Assembly: GCA_964403795.1 (NCBI GenBank)
Contig: CAYOHP010000121.1
Location: forward strand, 8,401-19,121
Direction: 5' to 3'
DNA length: 10,721 nt
Source: CAYOHP01 sp964403795 [NCBI: uncultured bacterium]
Lineage (GTDB): Bacteria > Muiribacteriota > UBA6191 > CAZXTJ01
Shown: in pieces, positions 5,027 to 10,721 of the stretch
Layout: the number at the start of each line of letters is the position of its first letter
Position numbering within the stretch: position 1 is the first letter of the stretch
Program-made: the position numbers and the translations under genes
The notes under the pieces: generated by a model
What the model saw: only the letters and a program-made list of their open reading frames with translations
Database searches by the model: none
What the model was told of the DNA's origin: nothing

Positions 5027-7420
5027 CTGGCCGACACCCCGCCCACCGATTTCCCGGCCGCCCTGGAGCGGCGTTTCACGCCGCTCCGGATCCTCGGCAT
5101 GGGGGCCCACGGAACGGTGTTCGAGGCCCGCGACCGGGAGCTGGATCGACTGGTGGCGATCAAGCTCTATGCCCTGGCTCCGGGCGCGCTGGTGCGCTTC
5201 GAGCGGGAGGTCAGCCGGCTGGCGGCGGTCAAGCACCCGAACCTGGTCGAGATCTACCAGACCGGCCAGTGCGCCGGGACGCCCTGGATGGCGATGCGCC
5301 TGGTGGAGGGGCGTCCGCTCTCCGCATGGCTCCGGGACGCGGGGCCGGGACCGGTGACGAGCCTGGTGCAGGTGGCCGGTGCCCTGGAGGCGATCCACGG
5401 CGCGGGATTGGTCCACCGGGACGTGAAGCCCCAGAACATCATGGTCGAACCCGGCGGGACCAGTCTGCTGGTCGACTTCGGCTGCATCTACGACGCCCGG
5501 GCCGAGACCCTGACGGCTTCGGGGGTGGTGCTGGGGACCGCCGGGTACCTGCCTCCCGAGGCCTTCCGGGGAGCACCCACCGAGCCCGCCTGGGACTGGT
5601 TCGCCTGGGGGGCCTCCCTCTATGCCCTCCACACCGGCCGGACGCCCTGGAACCTCGAGCACATGATGGCCTACGGCTGCGGGGGCGAGCTGCCGCCCCT
5701 GACCCGGCCCGAGGGCTGGGACGACGAGGCGTCGTGGCGTCTGGCGGCTGCCTGCCTGGCGGTCGACGACCGGCTCCGGCCGGCCTCGGCCGCAGGGATC
5801 GAGGCGATCCTGACGGGTCGGGATCCGGCGAGAAGTCCGGACCCGGCGGCCCTGGGGACGACCCGCGTCCCGCCCCGACGCCAGGGTCGTGGTCGGGGTC
5901 GGGGGATGAACCCGGGATTCGCAGGCTGGTCGGTCGGGGCCGCGGTCGCGGCGGCGATGGCCGGGGCGATGCTGGTGGCGCGACCAGGGCAAGACGGCGT
6001 GGACGCCGGGAGGGCCGAGGGACCGCGGGAGGCGGACGGGGGAAGGGAAGTCGATCGCGTTGCTCGCGGGCGACCCGGCGACGAAAGCCTCCCGGCGATC
6101 GGGGCGTTCCTGCTCGGAGAGGCCGAAGGGAGGCCGGGTTTCCGGGTTCCTGCGCCGTGCCGGGGTCCCGAGGGCGATGCCCTGGTGGCGACCGGGATCC
6201 TGGCCGGGTGGGGAGAGGGGCGCCTGCTCGGCTGGTTCGGCGGGGAGCTGGTCGTCTATGACGAGGTGCCGCCGGCGGTCCGGGCCATGGCCCGTCCCAC
6301 CCGTCCGACCCTCTTCCTCCCTGGCCCCGGCGCCGGGCTGCGGGTCCTCCATCCCGAGCACCTGGAGAATCCCGGGGCGGCGCCGGTCTGGGATCCGGGC
6401 GCCCGGACCCCGGCTCCGGGCGCCTGCTTCCCGGTCCCGGCCGTGCTCCCCGGGGATCCCGACGACCCGCTGGCCTGGAAGGTGGCGGACGCCCTCCTGC
6501 CGCTCGATCGCCCGCTGGCCCGCGCCCTGCCGCAGGAGGCCGGGGAGTGGCGGATCCACGACCTGCCGTCCTCGGTCGAGGGGGAACCTCGTCGCCTTCT
6601 CCTGGCGCGGCCCGGGGAGTCGCCCCTCCGGCTCGAACTCGTCGACGGGCCGGACTGGCACAGCTGGGGAGAGCCGGGAGCGGACCCGGTAGGAGGCGCG
6701 GTCCTCCTCCCGCACCGGCACGCCGGCGGCGGCTTCCGGCTCACCGCCGTCGATCCCGGCACGGGACGGATCCGCTTCCGCCTGAAGCTGCCGCAGCTGC
6801 CCGACGGCTCCCCCCGGATGTTCGCGGGCGGGCTGGCGGTTCCCCTCGAGGGAGCGCTCGGGCTGGTACCCCGGGAACGGTTGACCGGCGAGCTGACTGC
6901 CGATGCCATGGTCCGGGTGCCCTTGGCGACCGGTGCCGGGCGGGTTCCGGGAATCCCCGGGAGGAGCCGGATCCTCGACGGCGGGGAGAGCGGCCTTCAC
7001 CTGCTGGTGCCGCATCCCATCCCGCCCGGACCGCACCGGGAGGAGGTGGCGCTCGCCACCTGGTACCGATGGGGAGATCCGGTGGGGTCCCCGGGACGGG
7101 TCCTGGGCTTCCGGCTCGAGGGGCCCCGGCCTCCCGATGCCCTGCTGGTGGACCAGCGGGTCCAGGTGGAGCTCTTCCCGGTCCCCGGGCGTCCCGGGCA
7201 GGCGCTCCTCGACCTCCGGGTGGGCTGGTCGCGCCATGACCTGGTGCTGGTGGACCTCGACCGGTTGGAAGGGCTGGTCCGCCTGGCCCCGGAGGATCCG
7301 GGCGAGCTGGGCAGGAGCGGGACGGTCCGGGCGGGACCGGTGGTGGTGTCGGGGGGCCGGGGACCGGTGGCCTGGTGGATCGACACCTGGGGGACGCTCT
7401 GGGGGTGGCGGCTGCCGTAG
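5027..7420 (+). CDS. Membrane-anchored Ser/Thr protein kinase (kinase 2) with a large extracytoplasmic domain; probable CTG start
   Basis: 797 residues if begun at CTG 5027. The first in-frame ATG (5099) lies inside the glycine-rich loop GMGAHG (24-29) and would remove the first kinase strand. No ATG, GTG or TTG exists between there and the upstream stop at 4967-4969. Kinase features: Lys46 in VAIKLY, helix-C Glu61, HRDVKPQN (130-137), DFG (150-152), activation-loop Thr161/Thr163/Ser165, PPE (176-178). All are intact. A basic stretch RRQGRGRGRG precedes a single hydrophobic segment (about 297-318), consistent with a cytoplasmic kinase. The roughly 480-residue outer part is strand-rich. Segments such as FRLTAVDPGTGRIRFRL and the final VVVSGGRG...WIDTWGTLWGW recall degenerate PQQ/WD-type propeller blades, but no repeat is regular enough to be sure. 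Its outer domain does not resemble that of kinase 1. It follows the nucleotidase-like gene by 57 bases on the same strand and converges on the sigma-54 activator gene. A one-base sequencing error linking it to ATG 5007 is the main alternative. Confidence 0.9.
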   Translation: MADTPPTDFPAALERRFTPLRILGMGAHGTVFEARDRELDRLVAIKLYALAPGALVRFEREVSRLAAVKHPNLVEIYQTGQCAGTPWMAMRLVEGRPLSAWLRDAGPGPVTSLVQVAGALEAIHGAGLVHRDVKPQNIMVEPGGTSLLVDFGCIYDARAETLTASGVVLGTAGYLPPEAFRGAPTEPAWDWFAWGASLYALHTGRTPWNLEHMMAYGCGGELPPLTRPEGWDDEASWRLAAACLAVDDRLRPASAAGIEAILTGRDPARSPDPAALGTTRVPPRRQGRGRGRGMNPGFAGWSVGAAVAAAMAGAMLVARPGQDGVDAGRAEGPREADGGREVDRVARGRPGDESLPAIGAFLLGEAEGRPGFRVPAPCRGPEGDALVATGILAGWGEGRLLGWFGGELVVYDEVPPAVRAMARPTRPTLFLPGPGAGLRVLHPEHLENPGAAPVWDPGARTPAPGACFPVPAVLPGDPDDPLAWKVADALLPLDRPLARALPQEAGEWRIHDLPSSVEGEPRRLLLARPGESPLRLELVDGPDWHSWGEPGADPVGGAVLLPHRHAGGGFRLTAVDPGTGRIRFRLKLPQLPDGSPRMFAGGLAVPLEGALGLVPRERLTGELTADAMVRVPLATGAGRVPGIPGRSRILDGGESGLHLLVPHPIPPGPHREEVALATWYRWGDPVGSPGRVLGFRLEGPRPPDALLVDQRVQVELFPVPGRPGQALLDLRVGWSRHDLVLVDLDRLEGLVRLAPEDPGELGRSGTVRAGPVVVSGGRGPVAWWIDTWGTLWGWRLP

Positions 7421-7432
7421 CCCGGGAGCGCC

Positions 7433-7440
<8 letters not shown>
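7408..7440. terminator. Possible bidirectional terminator hairpin between convergent genes
   Basis: GCGGCTG (7408-7414) and CAGCCGC (7434-7440) form a perfect 7-bp stem around a 19-base loop. The loop includes the kinase 2 stop codon and the palindrome CCCGGG. The stop of the sigma-54 activator gene sits at the stem edge. The two genes are only 12 bp apart and converge, so termination is expected here. There is no T-run on either side, so this would not be a textbook intrinsic terminator. Confidence 0.35.
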
Positions 7441-9220
<1,780 letters not shown>

Positions 9221-9251
9221 GGCGGATCGCCGCGAGCGTACCAGGGGTCGC

Positions 9252-9289
9252 CGCGGGACCGGGGTCCGCGACCCGGGACCGGCCCGGGT
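9252..9289 (-). terminator. Two GC-rich hairpins after the helical-protein gene (terminator or attenuator candidate)
   Basis: In the 69-bp gap, on the minus strand, the stop codon (9292-9290) is followed at once by a 7-bp stem, ACCCGGG with CCCGGGT (plus 9271-9277 and 9283-9289, five-base loop). A second stem follows, CGCGG(g)ACC with GGTCCGCG (plus 9252-9260 and 9263-9270, one bulge). Neither has a T-run. They could weaken read-through into the activator gene or act as RNA-stability elements; GC-rich sequence forms such stems easily. Confidence 0.35.
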
Positions 9290-10721
9290 TCAGCGCTGCG
9301 GGTCGGGCGGCAGACGGGCCGACAGCCGGGGCAAGGCCTCCCTCGCCACCACCACCCAGTCCTCGGCAGGCGGATGGGCGAGCAGGGCCTCCAGGCGGGT
9401 CTTCAGGGACAGAGTCCTGGGGTGGACCACCTCGCCGGCGAGCCGGGCCAGGAGCGCCACCATCGGCGCCGGTGCCCCGTCGAGGTCGAGGTCGTGGCGC
9501 AGCAGCAGGGAGCGGGCCGCCTTGGCCACGGGATCCCGACGGGCCTTGGGGGTCGGTGGTAGTAGGACCGGGATGACCCGCTCGAGGATCGGCAGCATCA
9601 AGGCGGGCAGGGTCTCGCTGGCCTTCCGGTCGGTCCAGGGCTGGGGGAAGGCGGCCAGGCGACGGCTCTCGATCCAGTCGGCGAGCCCGGTCAGCAGGGC
9701 CGCGTCCTTCTCGGGGGGGCGGCCGCCCTCGGGAGCGGGCTCGGCCAGTGCGGCCCTCAGGGCGGCTTCGAACTCCGGTCCCCGGGCGGCATGGCGACGG
9801 GGCGAAGTCCGGGAGAGTGGCGGGCCTCCCTGGGTGGCCAGGAACTTCAAGCCCTGGATCGACTCCACCAGGCGGGTGGTGCGATCGACGAGAGCGCGGC
9901 CGATTGGGTCCCGGTCCTCGCCCCGGACCCGGACCAGGTTGGTCCAGGCGACCAGCGGGTCCTCGCGCGGTATTCCGGTGACCGTGAGTTCCAGGAGTCG
10001 CAGCAGCCGGGCGTGGCTGCCGTCGGCGTCGGGGGACCAGTCGCCGGGACAGTCGATCATCCCATGGATCTGGTTCCAGACCAGCATCCGGGCTAGGTCC
10101 GCCGGCAACTCCGGGTCGTCCGGAAGGTCGCGCTCCAGGGCGAGTCGGGTCGCCCCGGCGGCGTCCGCCGCCCGCTCGGGACAGGAGCGCAAGCTCCGGC
10201 CCGAGGGGCCGCGACGCAGCAGCAGGAGTCCCTCCACGACGATGGCCAGGTCCTCGTCGGCCGGTCCCGATCCGAGCGCAGCCTCCAGTTCCCGGTCCAG
10301 GGCGCGCCAGGGTTCGGGTTCGAGCACGCAGCCCAGGGCGCCGCGGCAACCCAGGAGGAAGGCCGAGCTGCCGAGGCGCCCGAGGTCCTCGGCCCGGGAG
10401 CGCAGCAGGGCTTCCATCCGGGCCCGTTCCGAGAACGCGTCGGCGGCACCGGCGAGGGTGTTGACGGTGCGCAGTCCCTTGCCGCCGATCTCCCGGATGT
10501 CGGCGAGCAGGTGGGGGAGCAGGCGCATCAGGAAGAACGCGATCGGTTGGCGGTGGGAGCTTCCGATACCGCCGGGGCCGACCTCGGTCAGGAACCGGAG
10601 GAGGGCGGCCCAGGCATCGTCGACGGCCAGACCCAGGGCCGGATCGATGACCTCGGCCGCGACCAGATCGAGATGCTCCCCGCGTTCCGGGCCCGGGGCA
10701 GGGAGGACGAACTCCCCTCCG
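9290..10721 (-). CDS. Helix-rich protein of unknown function (cut by right window edge)
   Basis: The frame stays open from the right edge to the stop at 9292-9290, giving 476 residues without the true start. An internal ATG at 10528 is not taken as the start, because the upstream residues (for example EHLDLVAAEVIDPALGLAVDD) are equally protein-like. I do not recognise a family. The sequence is mainly leucine- and alanine-rich amphipathic helices (LMRLLPHLLADIREIGGKGL, LVESIQGLKFLATQGG, LARLAGEVVHPRTLSLKTRL). It has no membrane segment, signal peptide (in the part seen) or catalytic motif, and it could be an all-helical repeat or scaffold protein. A conserved-looking segment reads MLVWNQIHGMIDCPGDWSPD. 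It lies 69 bp upstream of the sigma-54 activator on the same strand, so co-transcription is possible. Codon use resembles the neighbours. Confidence 0.8.
   Translation of the reverse strand, partial: GGEFVLPAPGPERGEHLDLVAAEVIDPALGLAVDDAWAALLRFLTEVGPGGIGSSHRQPIAFFLMRLLPHLLADIREIGGKGLRTVNTLAGAADAFSERARMEALLRSRAEDLGRLGSSAFLLGCRGALGCVLEPEPWRALDRELEAALGSGPADEDLAIVVEGLLLLRRGPSGRSLRSCPERAADAAGATRLALERDLPDDPELPADLARMLVWNQIHGMIDCPGDWSPDADGSHARLLRLLELTVTGIPREDPLVAWTNLVRVRGEDRDPIGRALVDRTTRLVESIQGLKFLATQGGPPLSRTSPRRHAARGPEFEAALRAALAEPAPEGGRPPEKDAALLTGLADWIESRRLAAFPQPWTDRKASETLPALMLPILERVIPVLLPPTPKARRDPVAKAARSLLLRHDLDLDGAPAPMVALLARLAGEVVHPRTLSLKTRLEALLAHPPAEDWVVVAREALPRLSARLPPDPQR

Noticed and set aside
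5007-5357. Out-of-frame ATG at 5007 as start of a small gene or of kinase 2
   Set aside because: It has no Shine-Dalgarno upstream and its frame gives a Ser/Trp/Arg-rich peptide overlapping the kinase. It is relevant only if a sequencing indel exists, and is noted as such under kinase 2.
4970-7237. A long antisense open frame opposite kinase 2
   Set aside because: No domain or plausible start context; kinase motifs on the plus strand explain the region.

Overview
This is a gene-dense, very GC-rich stretch (roughly 70% by eye, with strong G/C third-position bias). It carries six protein-coding genes, two of them cut by the window edges, and no RNA genes, insertion sequences or CRISPR. The combination of membrane-anchored Hanks-type Ser/Thr kinases, a sigma-54 activator with FHA and GAF regions, and an exported protein that appears to end in an outer-membrane beta-barrel suggests a diderm, high-GC bacterium from a kinase-rich lineage (for example Acidobacteriota, Myxococcota, Gemmatimonadota or a related uncultivated group). 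The sequence alone does not settle which phylum.

Left part (1-2595, minus strand): a bitopic Ser/Thr kinase (kinase 1) is followed, with a 4-base GTGA overlap, by the start of an ATP-grasp-type protein that runs off the left edge. The two look translationally coupled. A 127-bp divergent intergenic region (2596-2722) separates kinase 1 from the plus-strand genes and contains a 10-bp palindrome inside a 7-bp direct repeat.

Middle part (2723-7420, plus strand): a signal-peptide-bearing protein resembles the two-domain UshA/5'-nucleotidase fold, but most of its metal-binding motifs are replaced, and a beta-strand-rich tail looks like an outer-membrane barrel. It is followed 57 bases later by a second bitopic kinase (kinase 2). 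Kinase 2 has no ATG, GTG or TTG upstream of its glycine-rich loop. A CTG at 5027 placed six bases after GGAGG is the best start. The pair is probably one operon.

Right part (7433-10721, minus strand, convergent with kinase 2): a sigma-54-dependent activator (degenerate FHA, GAF, AAA+, Fis-type HTH) lies 69 bases downstream of a mostly helical protein of unknown function that is truncated by the right edge.

Taken together, the window looks like an envelope-signalling neighbourhood. Two kinases with unrelated extracytoplasmic halves lie on either side of a chimeric nucleotidase-like/barrel protein, with a transcriptional activator next door. Whether they act together is inference. The most unusual single items are the barrel fusion with an eroded active site and the apparent CTG start of kinase 2.
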